DNA from: Dictyophora rubrovolvata
Taxonomy: Eukaryota; Basidiomycota; Agaricomycetes; Phallales; Phallaceae
NCBI GenBank assembly: GCA_029959195.1
Contig: CP114118.1
Span: 3,002,001 to 3,066,000, forward strand
Length of the DNA stretch: 64,000 nucleotides
Direction of reading: 5' to 3'
The translations under genes and the position numbers were made by a program. Positions within the stretch are counted from its first letter, which is position 1. Each line of letters opens with the position of its first letter. Positions 1 through 11,607 of the stretch are shown here, piece by piece. Under the pieces are notes generated by a model, which ran no database searches, was not told the DNA's origin, and was given only the letters and a program-made list of their open reading frames with translations.

Positions 1-3000
1 TTAACGGGGTCAGAGGAGCCTGGGGAAGACATGTTTGAATGTAATAAGAGCGATGAGAGAGGTTTAATTGCTGTTCAAATGTTTTTTTTTGTCGTTTTTT
101 TCGTCCTTTATATATGCCCCGTCCATGTGTCTCAGTCTGAGTCAAGCAGCGTGACTCGGAATCCCGAAGCCGGACGGCGGATTGTGTGACACTTTATTTG
201 ACCCAAAGCGGATATCATCCAGTTCGATATTTTTTCAAGCTTTTAGTTTTTTATTCCCTTATTTCGGAATTACGGAGACTTTGTGAACTTCACTCTATGA
301 GTCATTTACCTTTGGGACTTTGTAATACCATTCCGATTTCACAGTCACAAGGCTTGACACATTGAGTCAAATAATTAGAACCCTGATCCTCGAGGAGAAC
401 ACGATTTTTGAAAACAATTCCAAATTTGACCGGCAGTGGCACGCAGAATATACTAGTATGCGATAAAGTCTACTTGGCGTATGTAGGCCTATGTAGGCGT
501 ACGTATTAGGCAGCTTGAAGTACAGGCAGGCAGGTGTGTGCATCCTCTTTTAACGAACACGCTGCGCTGCACGTATAGGTCAGGACCGAGTTTCGCCCTG
601 TTTCGCCCTGTTTCGGATGTTTGCGTTCCATGAACAACCTCATGGCACACAGTGGTGGGAAAGTCTGAAGTCAGAGAACGTTTTCTGCAACGATGACTCG
701 GGGGGACAGATGATCGACGGTTCCGGGATCCGTCACATTTTTTTTTCCGAGAACGGTGCCGCGGAGTCCGGAGTCGGACATTCCGCTGCCATAAAAAAAT
801 TCAAAGACAAACACACTCAAACACACTCTGAGACATTGATTCTTTCAAGCTTTTTCAAGTCGTCAGACCCAGTGCAACGAACCATTTGAATAATCGTAAG
901 CATGTACACCGGTTTCAAACCTCATGCCATGTACGGTGTAGGAAGTAACTGTTCGCCACTCAAAATAACCGACCCTTTGTGTGAGAATGTGTGTATATAG
1001 TAGTATCATGATCCTCAAGCCTCAAGGTCCGAATTTCGGTCGAGTTTTTTTATGTACATATGTTAAAGAGTGACCAGAATTTTGTAAAAAAGGAGAGCCT
1101 TACGTGTTTTGGGATTTACTGACGGCACAGTTGAAGTGGGTGGAACGATGCTGCCGCAGCCGCTTTGCTGAAAATTGCGCACGGAGGAGAAGCACAAGGC
1201 CGGGTCTTTTATGGTATTATTATGGTTCCTGCACCTGCGCCGTTAAAAAACAGCGAGTAGGGTCGGCGAATATGATGATTAATATTGAGATGGGGGGGGT
1301 GTTTTGTCATTCGCCCCAGTGGTTGCGTTGTTGATAATGGAAGTGAGAGATACAGTTAACGTTGGTGGTTGGTATTCCGATTGGCCGGGTTGGGTTCGGA
1401 TATGGTTCTACTATTTGAAGGCTTTGGACGAGGTAAATGAATTTGAAAGGAAAGCGGAGAAGAAAAGTTATGCCAATTTTTCTTAACCTGCCGTAGTTTT
1501 ATTGCAAACCCTGTCCTAATCCCTGCCCAGTTTGGCTTTATCCCCTTGAGTGGCTGGCTCTGCACGAGGTGAAGTAATAGGGTGAAGTTTATATTATGAC
1601 AGCCTGACCTTGGGATCAAAAATCTAAACGAAGGATGAGCCACTGAACTAGCCAAAAAAAAATTAATCCAAAAGGTAAATGAATTCAGTCAAATGCTGAA
1701 TATATCCGAAAAATTGGTAAAGCGGCTATATTGAGAACCACGCACGGTTTCCTCTAGTAAAAGGCGAGAGGGAAGTTCGTTCTGTATGATTCCCAGCTGC
1801 TATCTACTAATAATAGACGCTCCAAGCACGGTATTTCGATGAATGCATTTGAGTGGGAGTGTCGACTTCATTCGGCAATCACAGTGCGTTAGTGGGGCAA
1901 CCGGTAAATGCCGGATTCATATCTATATGACTCTCCTCTTGGCTCTTTGAGTTGTTTTTCTTTCGCGATTGCAGAATTGAAACTAGAAGCTGGTCCTGGT
2001 TATATGGAATGCAGACGGGAACGGATCATTGCTACCCGCCATTCTAAATAATCAATATGGTATGTATCGATGATAAAGAATAACGTCCCGTCGTCACTAG
2101 TCACTGTGTTTGTTCATTTTCCAAATCACCGTCACTGAAAGTCATTAGAAGCCATTGCGCTGAACTTGAAAGTCACTCAACCCGACTTCTTCTTCTCCAT
2201 GGGTCACGCCACAATTTCAAACCGCGAGTTCTTAGACGTTTTGACACCTGAGATACAGACTCTCGAGCATGTGCGTAGATGCTTCGCAAGTCCTATTGTT
2301 ACGGCAATTCGAATCTGTCAAATGGTGCCTACGTTAGATCTATGTCATGCGGCATGCCATTCATTGAAATGAAACCAGCATATGCATTCTATCTCAACGG
2401 AGCACCAGCACTACACTGAGTTCGCCCACTTCTAGATTTGTTTTTCTTCTTCCGATTCTTGATTTCAAAGTGACAAGTGATGAGTGGAGAGTGGGGGAAG
2501 CAGGTGTTCAAATGATCTAGTGAGTAGTACTTTATATAGATGACCGAACCTTACAGCTAGCTGTATGTAATTCGACACATGCACTGTGCGTTGTGCAATT
2601 GAAAAGTAGACAAGTGATGATCACAATACAAATGTCGTATCTCTGAGTCTCTGACAGCTTTTGACAAATGTGTTACTTTTACCTAACAGGAACTTGTCAG
2701 AATTGACAGGAACTGTTCGTATTTTGAACTACAGGCCAGGAACAACCACGGAACAAGTGTGTCCTGTTTGCCAAGTCAAACTGACTTTGAAAAAACGGTA
2801 GCCCGGCACTATGGCATCCGTGGCAGCCATAACCAATATACCGCCATCAAATGTGTACCTCGCCGGCATGTCCTGATCCCACCAATCGCATTCGGCTCGG
2901 CAAAAGAGAAACTCAGGGCAGTCGGCCAGGTACAGACCTCGTAGAAAGGTTTCTTTTGATAACACCAATTATTTATGTCACACAGACCGTTTTTCCTCAG
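1..3000. other. Intergenic region, no supported gene
   Basis: Only short open frames occur, on both strands and overlapping each other, none with a recognisable domain, a convincing splice pattern or biased composition. A short minus-strand frame near 2729-2968 and a plus-strand frame from 2199 are readable but too short to support. The right end holds the promoter of the adenylation-domain gene. Confidence 0.5.
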
Positions 3001-3060
3001 TCTATCTCTTCCTTTTTCTCCCTGTTCATCCTCCGTTTCTCTCTCTCTCTCTCTCTTTCC
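3001..3060 (+). promoter_or_regulatory. Pyrimidine-rich core promoter tract
   Basis: A nearly pure C/T stretch, ending in a CT dinucleotide run, lies about 95-150 bp before the start codon of the adenylation-domain gene. CT-rich blocks just upstream of the transcription start are common in fungal promoters that lack a TATA box. The role is inferred from position and composition. Confidence 0.4.
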
Positions 3061-3152
3061 GATGCGCCTTTCCTTGTCCTAGCTTCAACCAGATCAAAGC
3101 TTGCCTTTTCAAACTCCACACATCATCTCTCCTTAAAAACCCCGAAAAAAAA

Positions 3153-5396
3153 ATGTCGGAAATACCTGCTGTTGAGCCTTACACCCCCCCACGTCTTATT
3201 CCATCTCAAATACCACCTTCTCTGCACCATCTCACGCCGCAAGACCAACAGACTTTCTTGCAAAGCAGTTTCGGGTCACACAGAACCATCCCGTTTCCGG
3301 TCGTCCATCACGCCTTCGAATGGCATGCCCGAAACCAGCCAGACGCCATTTGCATCGAGCACGAAGCATATGGGGATTATGTCACGTATGCTCAAGTGGA
3401 GAGTATCGCTAACCGACTATCCAGAAGAATCAGGAACCTAGTGAATGTCAATATCAATACCAATGGCTCGCAGAATCAAGATCTGAGGATATGCATTCTC
3501 GCACGGAGAAGCGTCCATTTCGTAATCGCCATTCTAGCCGTTCTCAAAAGTTCTGCGCAGTATGTTCCCATCGACGCAGCCACCGTCACCGATGAAGCTC
3601 TTGCACATATTATCCGTGACTCCGAGCCTGGGATTGTGCTTGTCATGGAGGAATTTGAAGATAGACTGCGATGGTTGAACGGCGTCGCACGGGTACCGGC
3701 ACCGGTGTTGTGTATCGAGCGTGTTGTTAGAGAAGATGACGTTTTGTGTGCGGACGACACAAAACCTGAGGATGTGACTAGACCTGAGGACGGGTGTTAT
3801 GTTATTTATACGTCTGGTACGACTGGTGTGCCGAAGGGTGTGGACGTGAGGCATATCGGCGTATCCAACGGTGTGTCACATGCACATCAATCTCAGAACA
3901 TTGTTTGTTCTTGCTCTTGCTCACTCTTTCATCTTTAGTGATATGTGCACCACCGGGCAATGTACACATGAAACCAGGCACACGCGTCGCCCATTTGCTC
4001 AACATCGCCTTCGACATGGGCGCCTGGGAAATTCTCTCGTCGCTCTACAACGGCTGCACGCTCTGCCTGCGCGGTAACACTTTCAAAGAATGGGTCCGTC
4101 TTCTCAAATCCGTGGATGTTGTCATTTCGACGCCTTCCATTCTGGCGCGGCACGATCCTAAAGAGTATCAGAATATCAAACACGTCATCGTGGGTGGAGA
4201 AGTATGTCCTCAATGTGAGTGTACATGCGTGCGTGCGTGCGTGCGTGCGTGCGTTGTACCCATTACATCCTGACACCGACTTCCTTATAGCACTAGCAGA
4301 TTCGTGGGCTTCGTATACCCAATTCAACAATTGCTGTGGTCCTACCGAAATATCAGTATGCAACACCATCCAACCACACACACCAGGCTACCCTTTGAGC
4401 ATCGGCACACCCATCCCAAATACCTCCGTGTACATCCTCTCTCAAGACTACGACCCAGATCCAAATTCAAATTCAGATCCAGACTCGGCCGAGTCCAATC
4501 CACCACCACCACCACCACCACCACTACCACAGGCACTCCCAATAGGCGAAACGGGATGCATGTGGGTAGGCGGAATCGGAGTCAGCAAAGGCTATCTCAA
4601 CTTGCCCGACAAAACGCGTGAAAGATGGCTACCTGATCCGTTCCGAAATTCTGACGACGGGACGACGACGATGATGAAGATGATGTTCAACACGAACGAT
4701 CTGGGAAGATGGCGCGAAGACGGTCAATTGGAGCATTGCGGACGCGCAGACGATCAGGTCAAAGTTAAAGGCGGTTTCCGTGTTGAACTGGACGGAGTGG
4801 CGAGTGCCATGATGCGCTGCGAGAGTGTTGTCAGTCGGGCTGTCGCTTTACTCGTCGATGGTGTCCTTTGGGGTTTCGTTGTCCGAAAAGCGCGGGAGGA
4901 CCGCAACGACAACGACAACGACAACGACGATGACGATGACGATGACGATGACTACGACGAGGAGGAAAAGGAGATAGAGCAAGTAGACAAGTGTACGAGG
5001 GAGGTGATGTCACACTATGCTGTCCCAGAGCGATGGATGATCATGGACGAGTTCCCGACGACGAGGAATGGCAAGGTCGACAAGCGAGTGTTGATAGGCT
5101 TGGCCAGGGATAAAGAACACCACCGCACTGGCAGCGGTGTTGGTGTCGCCATTAGAGCGGTCAACTCGGGGTCAAGTTCAAGTTCAGCTTCTTCGACTTC
5201 TATATCGAGTGTTTCGGGTCCTGCCACGCCCATTACCGAACTCGACGATCTTGACACTACCGTTGACATTGAAGATACCCTCGAGACCAATGCTACTGCA
5301 TCCCACCTACATCTCGACATTAACATCGTCACAGCAAAAACATCCATCATTCAGACGAACCACCAAGTCAAAGAAGCCGTTTTCGCTCACTCATAA
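3153..5396 (+). CDS. NRPS-like protein with a lone adenylation domain
   Basis: Predicted to activate a carboxylic or amino acid as its adenylate (ANL superfamily). Three exons (3153-3870, 3939-4214, 4291-5396; introns of 68 and 76 bp) give 699 residues. Core motifs in order: A3 YTSGTTGVPKGV near residue 215, spliced A4 FDMGAWE, A5 CCGPTE, A6 GETGCMWVGG with GVSKGYL, A7 NTNDLGRWREDG with GRADDQVKVKG, A8 GFRVELDG and A10 NGKVDKRVL with the catalytic lysine. The chain then ends in a Ser/Thr-rich tail: there is no carrier (thiolation), reductase or condensation domain, and none is encoded next to it. Two low-complexity inserts interrupt the fold, a DPN/S plus polyproline stretch between A5 and A6 and a long Asn/Asp then acidic run between A8 and A10. 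The start is the first ATG after the CT-rich leader. The substrate cannot be predicted here. An acyl-CoA-ligase role is an alternative, but A4/A5 look NRPS-like. Confidence 0.88.
4226..4254 (+). repeat. TGCG microsatellite inside an intron
   Basis: About seven uninterrupted TGCG units lie just after the 5' splice site of the second intron of the adenylation-domain gene. Length changes here would not alter the protein. Confidence 0.9.
4905..4953 (+). repeat. AAC-GAC / GAT-GAC repeat encoding an Asn/Asp run
   Basis: In-frame triplet-type repeat that switches from alternating Asn-Asp codons to a run of nine Asp codons, in the C-terminal subdomain of the adenylation protein. A second coding repeat, a CCA/CAC run near 4499-4523, encodes polyproline in the same protein. 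Both are likely slippage-driven expansions in surface loops. Confidence 0.85.
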
Positions 5397-6133
5397 TCCA
5401 TAATCCATAATCATTGGTGACCTCACAATTTTTAGACTTTTTTTATTTCATTTCACAAACATTTTTCTCATCTTTATCGCATATATATATCTCATTCCTT
5501 TATTATTCCCCCCCCACCCCTAGCACGTTATTTATCCACTAACATGCTAGCCTCAGCTTGTCTTATTTTTTTCTTTATTTTCTTGGGATTTAGGACTGAT
5601 TTGTTGTTGTTGTTTTTTCATGTATGTATATAAATTCTCGGATTTCAGAATTAAACAAAGAGTAGAGAGTAAGCAGGGAAAAAGGAATTTGCGGAAGAAA
5701 GAGGATCTCCGTGGGATTATCTAATAGCATCAATCTATTATTATCTTAATCTAATTAGTTAACGTAGAAGTCCCTTAATCAAGGATGGGCACACCGCTGA
5801 AATTGAAAAGATGCTCTTGACAAATGGACAGAGCATTGAAGAAACAGCAACAGTCTGCAATCTTAGGGTTCATGCATTCTATAAGATATAAACAGCACTG
5901 GGCTTTGGTGATAGTGGTCGGATCGTTAACATTTCAAATGCTAATAGCCTATGGGTCAAGTCGTCGACAAATTTCGCTGTTTAGAGTAAGAAGTGAAGAA
6001 TTCGCTCAATAAAACGGGAGCATTTAAAATATTCATGCAATTATTCAATTGTCAACACGCCTCAAAATGTACATACATACATACATACAAACATACTGCA
6101 ATCGCGCATTCACCTAAGAAAGGTCGAACCCCT
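5397..6133. other. Intergenic region
   Basis: A/T-rich 3' flank of the adenylation gene, followed by unassigned sequence. A short CATA tetranucleotide repeat lies near 6070-6090. No gene seen. Confidence 0.6.
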
Positions 6134-6995
6134 TCAAAAAACCTTCCCCCATTCGGACGGATGTTGACCAAGCTCGAAATCGTTTACAAACTGAAATCCA
6201 CGAGATAATCGCCAGCCAGCCAGGTTCCTATCGATTTTCACAGATGCTTTATGTACTCGAAGATATTTGAGTGTTTTAATGTTGAAGCGGAGATCCGAGA
6301 GCTCCTTTGATCTCCTCGATCCCAGGGGATTCCAAACCCTCAACGAAAAGATATATGTGAGTTACATTGGTAGTGCATGAAGCTAAGGCAGCTAAGGTCT
6401 CTATCAGTCTTGAGTGAGACTGGCAAGAACAAAACAAGTATAAGTCAACGGCTGACTCACCATGCATGTCCGAAGAGTCCACAACACCGTCTATGCTCAT
6501 TTTCTCAAGTGCGAGGCAGATTGAGAGTATTGAAAAGCTCGCCGCACGCTAGGAGTGATTTGCAGAGTCTCAATGTTCGGCATTTCGACTTTATTACATT
6601 CGAACAAAAATGTTTTTAAATGCTCAAGTCGGGATAAGCAGGATTTGGAGAAAAAAACAAAGCGGTGGATTGTCGGACATTTATGAATGAGTATTTTTTT
6701 GGGCGAAGGGCTTGGATAACCCAGAACAACCCTCGTGAGATTGTGAAAATTCCCACACTGTTCAACCGAATACCTCTAGTTCTACGAGGATTCTCTGCTA
6801 GATGTTCCCAGACATGGTTCGGTCCCTATAGATATCGCAACAAATGTGCCGGTAATGGATATGGTGGGATAGAACGATCGCACTTAAAGCTCGACAAACA
6901 AGAGCTATGGAGAGTAAATCTTCGGTTGAGCCGATGCAGTAAGCTATTTCATCCCAGAGTTCTAAGGGAAAAAAGATTGTCTTTGTTATAATAAC
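6134..6995 (-). pseudogene. Decayed F-box/LRR gene
   Basis: On the minus strand the 5' part (about 6990-6820) reads as an F-box: ELWDEIAYCIG, then STEDLLSIALVCRALS and HIHYRHICCDI. It is followed about 30 codons on, in another frame, by WEHLAENPRRTRGIRL, the usual post-F-box segment of basidiomycete F-box proteins. The 3' part (about 6655-6134) matches the LRR protein at the right edge of the window: SKSCLSRLEHLK, then TTNVTHIYL, and the tail HPSEWGKVF (compare SKSCLSRLVHYK, LINVTHLYL and DPSEWGDFF). Successive pieces lie in different frames, with at least three shifts, including one in the ATCAAAGGAGCTCTC stretch near 6300. The middle LRR part is much shorter than in the edge copy, which suggests an internal deletion. 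Read as a host gene that has died by deletion and frameshifts. Confidence 0.72.
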
Positions 6996-8340
6996 ACAAA
7001 TTCAGTTGCGGGTAGTGAAATACGGTCAGAAATAGCCTCGTACTCTTAGGGTTGTTTCGTTGAACTCGACTGGTTTTGAGATAAATACTTGTGAATGGGT
7101 TATGTGTTCACGCGCGTCTCGCCGTCCCGGAGTTCGAAAAGAGAACCGGCACGGGCGCTTCTGTAGACCTTCTACATTATTATCAACTCATGAAGTCTTC
7201 AAAAAGCTCTTACTATGTAATTGACGCGCTCAGGAAAAATCGATGGCCATATTTTCAGGTATTTCATTACCAAGCATTTGGGCATGAACAAGATGGATGA
7301 GATTCTTGACTCACTGATATCGTGGGCCAAGTGGCCAAAGAGCCAAGAAGAATGCACAAACTTATAAAGATAGGGCACCCCTTTAAAAGTGTCGTAGTTT
7401 CATTTGATCTGAGTAAAGAAGTATGCTATACAAATTCAAAGCATCCTTTGAGGATAATATCAAAACGCCTTTGCCTCTTTTTGTGGAGCAGCTGTACATG
7501 CGTAAAAAGATTCTGTGGCGTAACTCGAACTGCCTAAGAGTCTGTTTAAGCTAGTTTGATTAGAAAATGTTCCCTTTGTATACGATAATACCAGAATACC
7601 TCATTGTCTTTCTATAAAGGAGGAATCTCGGTTCTCAGGGCTTAGTGAATGTAACACGAACTTGAATAGAACTGAATGTACTGAACACGTGTATATTGAG
7701 GAATCGCATGACACGTACATATTGAATTATACAATGTGGCGTACGCACTTGCGGCTGACGGAACTCATCCCTAAATTCAATATGTCCAGTACATACATTT
7801 TGTTCGTGTCCATGGCTGGCCGGGACCAGTAGCAGCACAGCCCGCCATCTCACAAATCACACCTAATACGCAAGCACTTTCCTTATCAAGGCAAACAAGG
7901 ACGTTAAAACGCGTCGAAGTTTGATATCAACGATCTCACAATATTAATTGAGTGTTTGAGGTGCCAATTGGCCCTTGCAGTGAACTTGAAGGACATTCAA
8001 GGCCGAAGTACTATTAACGTCTCAACAAACGGCACCACAAAAGCTCAAAAGTGGGATAACAGAAAGTATAATTGCATAAAATTTGGACAACTAGATTTCA
8101 AGATAAACATGGGAACAAAGCTTCCTCACTCCTTTTAGAACTGGCCTCAAATTCCGGGACTTCGGGCTATTCGTTTCATTACCACCCCTCATGTGGACAT
8201 GAACAAGATCGCTTAGTTCCCCTCACAATCTATAGATAATTGTGACAAAAACACGAGGCAAATTAACTCCTTTTTGAAACTAGTGCATTAACCCTGCATT
8301 AAATACTCACGCTTAGGCCTTCCCGCCACCCCTTCCTTAG
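6996..8340. other. Intergenic region
   Basis: No frame with a recognisable domain or convincing splice structure on either strand. Short frames near 7091-7300 and 7956-8138 were looked at and not supported. Confidence 0.5.
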
Positions 8341-8355
8341 CCCCTCACGAAACGC

Positions 8356-8364
8356 ATAAAAGGG
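8356..8364 (+). promoter_or_regulatory. TATA box (CATAAAAGG)
   Basis: A TATA-type element lies about 75 bp before the start codon of the following five-exon gene, followed by a C-rich stretch and CT-rich sequence up to the ATG. Spacing fits a transcription start around 8390. Confidence 0.55.
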
Positions 8365-8436
8365 GCCCCCCGCACTCGCAATTATTCCGAGACACCTCTT
8401 ACTCGTCCTTCACTCTCACATCTCTGCACTTTCACC

Positions 8437-10502
8437 ATGAACTACACAAGCTCTGATTTTTATTTCTCCCCGCAATTCGTCGAAGAATTCGGTCTTCCGA
8501 ATTCTTTACAACTCAATGTAACTCCATTAGATTGGGTGGAAAACCCGTGAGCCGATATTGTCTACATGGGAAGCATGTCTGATTGAGCATCAATTTAGAG
8601 ATGACGAATGCATCAATGCACCGTTGGAAGAGATATCTCCCACTTACGTTTTGGGAAATGAAGGCCTGCCTTCGAACCCGGATCCCAGTGGCTTATCGAT
8701 GGGTTCCTCCGGGCAACTTAACTTCCCCGGAACTGTGTCCCACGAGCCTCGTGGCAACAAGTTGAGGCTTTGTTTCTGAAAGGTTCATGATGATCTTTAA
8801 CAGTCTTTTTACTCTCCAGTTTCAGTTCATGCCCGTACCCAAATCCATTATATGTCGAACCGGCTCAATATAATCATGCTCCTCACGCAGTACCTCTGGA
8901 CTCGTAAATCTCTCATTCTCATTTTATATGTCAGCGGCTGATGATTCTTAACAATATTAGACACTCGACGCAACACTTCAACACGTCTCAGACCGAGTAC
9001 TTAAATCAGTACCGCACAGACTGGGAGTTGAAGATGTAAGACTTATTTTACTTTTCGTGTCAAAGATACTCATTAAAAACGCCGCCTCCCAAAGGCATCT
9101 ATTTTCCAACTCCCAGAATCAATCACCACGAAATCACATTGGCACGGAAACGCTGAATGACAACGTCTCCCCGTACGATGTGAGGCAAAGCTACCAGGAG
9201 CCGGGCTCAGCTTTCGATTATAAGTTTAACCGAAGGGAGTCGTACGTATACCCTCTGCAACACGAAGCGCAAGGAGTTGAACCAGTTACCCATGACTCCC
9301 AACCGTTGGAAAACATATATCCGAAAGCAGCTGCCACCACCATTGCCACCACCGCCACTAACAACATACCCTCCTCGCCTTACTCTTTCAATATCAACAT
9401 CTCTGATTCCCATGATTCTTCACTATCTTCTTCTCCTTCTTACATCCCCTCTTGTCAATCAATACCCCGCTATCAAGATCCTCTACCCTCTACTTCCTTT
9501 TTCACTTCTCCGTCATACCCATTCACCTCAACAGACACCACCATACCACCCGTTGCTCTGGCGCCTTGCTCGTACCCATCTCAAGATAACAATCTGCCGC
9601 AAGGAGCCCAATTCGGTCAATTTCAATCACCGATAACGATAGCCCCATCTCTATACCCCATGCCGGAAATAGTACCGACGACATCAACCGTTACTATACC
9701 CACCACGTCTCATCCGTCTAATCCCATCCAATCTCGTTCTTATGATCCATCACCCTCTTCTTCTTTTTCCTCTCCACCGTACCCGATTACGCCCATTGAC
9801 AACACCGCAGCGCCCATCACATTGTCTTGGAACCCTGCTTTCCCTCTAGCTCGTCAAATCTCGAAACGGACTCGGACTCCCCTTCCTTCTCAAAAACTCG
9901 TTCGAACACCTAAAAAGGTATCCTCAGTCTTCGTCCCCGCCATCAGGAAACGTCAGGAACAAAAGCCAAAGCGAGAATTGTCCAACAAGAGAGCCCCGAT
10001 TCGAAGCCAGGAATGGCTTGATAAGTATTTTCCCAACAGGGGTTCGTGCATTTTATGCAAGGAAGACAAGGCAAGATTCAAAGGAAAATGCGAGAATGAA
10101 GAAAGTGAAGATGAAGCAAAAGGTGAAGAAAATGTTTCGGCGTGGCGGAGCGACCGCGCACTAGAACACCTAGTCTCGTCACACATTATCCAAGTCATCA
10201 AAAACATGGAAAGACCCGGTGGTGTTCCGAGTAGGGCTTCTGCGCACCTACTGGAAACCGAGGCTCAGTTGGCTTTCGCACGAGAGCAGATTGAAAAAAT
10301 GAGGTGCTCGCTATGTACTACCGTCTCAACATCCCTGGTGTTTCGAAAGGCTAATGTCAGGGACCACCTGAGGAAGGTACACGCAGAGCTCCCAGAAAGC
10401 GTGCTGCAAAAAGAGCTGGAGCGCCTGGGAGATCTGATGCCAGACCGAACAGAGTGGTATAGCTACCAGGATAAATTCTTGTATTACTTCCCTAGAAAAT
10501 GA
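8437..10502 (+). CDS. Putative zinc-binding (C2H2-like) protein, unknown function
   Basis: Five exons, 8437-8546, 8599-8760, 8820-8903, 8961-9035 and 9095-10502, with introns of 52, 59, 57 and 59 bp. All junctions keep frame and give 612 residues. The N-terminal two thirds are low-complexity, rich in Ser, Pro, Thr, Asn and Gln, with repeated SPSY/SPPYP-like units. A basic stretch (LSNKRAPIRSQEWLDKYF) precedes two Cys/His groups: CILCKEDKARFKGKC with a later HLVSSH, and CSLCTTVSTSLVF ending in DHLRKVH. CxxC pairs followed by HxxxH/HxxxxH spacing resemble degenerate C2H2 fingers, so a nuclear DNA- or RNA-binding role is plausible but unproven. The start is the first ATG after the TATA box; a later frame that opens with GTG at 9057 is intron and exon, not a start. 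Family not recognised, likely lineage-restricted. Confidence 0.75.
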
Positions 10503-10743
10503 TAGTTAGTACGGAATTTATATCGTGGCGGTTGTCTAACCTCGTCGGTAATGTTTGGTCGATGTGTACAAACGATCGATGAAAGAAAAGAGTTTTTGTC
10601 ACGTGTGACATTCCTCTCCGAATCTTGTCCGAATCACAATCGTTGTCATGAGCAATCCCAATTTAGTCAAGTTATTCTCCCGCTAAATAGGACCAATTTG
10701 TAGAGGAGTATTCATTGACAAAATCTCTTCTCAACGCCTAAGA

Positions 10744-10752
10744 CTATATAAC
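10744..10752 (+). promoter_or_regulatory. TATA box (CTATATAAC)
   Basis: A strong TATA-type element lies about 70 bp upstream of a possible two-exon small ORF at 10823. It could also belong to a non-coding transcript. Confidence 0.4.
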
Positions 10753-10822
10753 CCGGCCGGATCCGGAATCTCAAGATCTCAAAGCTTGGACTTGGCTTGG
10801 ACCCTTTGGACACGAAATCCCA

Positions 10823-11034
10823 ATGCGTCTGGGTTCTGGAATCACTCTTTGGACATTATTCGAGATGACGAACAGAGGTCTAGAAACAGAACGTCACTAC
10901 GGGACAGATGTACAACATACGGTACGTGTTTGTTTAGCCTGGTCATTTCTTACGACTTAATTATCACTGCTATCAAGGATTTTTTCTGCTTTTTTGAATA
11001 GATTGTTTCACAAACTATTAGAGCGTATGTATGA
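10823..11034 (+). CDS. Possible two-exon micro-ORF, 43 residues
   Basis: An ATG about 70 bp after a TATA box opens a 33-codon exon (10823-10921) ending at a GTACGT donor. An 80-bp intron ends in TTGAATAG, and a second exon (11002-11034) adds ten codons and a stop in the same frame. No domain and no signal peptide seen. The support is the promoter plus consistent splicing only. It may equally be a non-coding transcript. Confidence 0.28.
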
Positions 11035-11145
11035 ATTTAATGGAATATTAACACTACAATGAATTTTCTGTTCATCTCCACTGTCATATAAACTTCAGCT
11101 TCTTTTTTAAAAAAAACCTCCGCATTCTTTAAACCAGCTTCCTGA

Positions 11146-11607
11146 TCATTTTCTCCGTTCCGGGGTTCTCGGTTGGAACGGCTTTGCCAACGGACTCAAA
11201 GTGCTACGAATTCTGCCGGCAGAATCGAAGTTTGTAGAATCCGAACAAACACCCGAAGAATGCTCTGGGGACCATTCTTTTCTGGGTGGCGTACAAGGTT
11301 CGAATCCGGCACGAGACACGTATGTCGCGGACGACGAGCTAGCTTGGGAGTGGTCTTCGGAAGTTGATGAAGAGGTTAGAACGTCAGCACCCTCTTCGGG
11401 TTTCTTTGGGTTGCGTTTCTTCTCTTCCCAGCCCTTGATCCATTTGGCGCGTGCAGCGTATGCTGGGCGTTTCTGGAAAGCATATAGATCGGTAGCAGGT
11501 GATGTGCTTGAAGACAGATTACTGAAGGGATCTACAAAGAATTTAATGAGAAGGTGAAATTTCTCTTCGTTCCGTTCGCACTCACAGTTTTGTATCGGTG
11601 GAGGCAT
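11146..11607 (-). CDS. Small protein of unknown function, 135 residues
   Basis: Two exons on the minus strand: 11586-11607 (the ATG and seven codons) and 11146-11531, split by a 54-bp GTGAGT..TTTGTAG intron that keeps frame. The product begins MPPPIQNYPFSNLSSS. It has a basic, aromatic middle (AYAARAKWIKGWEEKKRN) followed by a Ser/Thr-rich, Pro-containing tail ending PRTPERRK. No membrane segment or signal peptide. The charge pattern and many SP/TP sites suggest a nuclear or phosphorylated regulatory peptide, but I do not recognise a family. The opposite strand is also open over most of this stretch; the clean intron and the composition favour the minus strand. Confidence 0.6.
   Translation of the reverse strand: MPPPIQNCECERNEEKFHLLIKFFVDPFSNLSSSTSPATDLYAFQKRPAYAARAKWIKGWEEKKRNPKKPEEGADVLTSSSTSEDHSQASSSSATYVSRAGFEPCTPPRKEWSPEHSSGVCSDSTNFDSAGRIRSTLSPLAKPFQPRTPERRK

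Noticed and set aside
4342-4542. Minus-strand frame with a polyvaline run
   Set aside because: It is the reverse reading of the polyproline codons of the adenylation gene.
9057-9094. Long frame apparently starting at 9057
   Set aside because: It opens with GTG, not ATG, and its first bases belong to a 59-bp intron. Upstream exons from 8437 join in frame at 9095.
11298-11320. GGTTCGAATCC, identical to a tRNA T-loop core
   Set aside because: The flanking bases do not form a T-stem or acceptor stem, no anticodon arm is present, and the site lies inside the coding exon of the small minus-strand protein.
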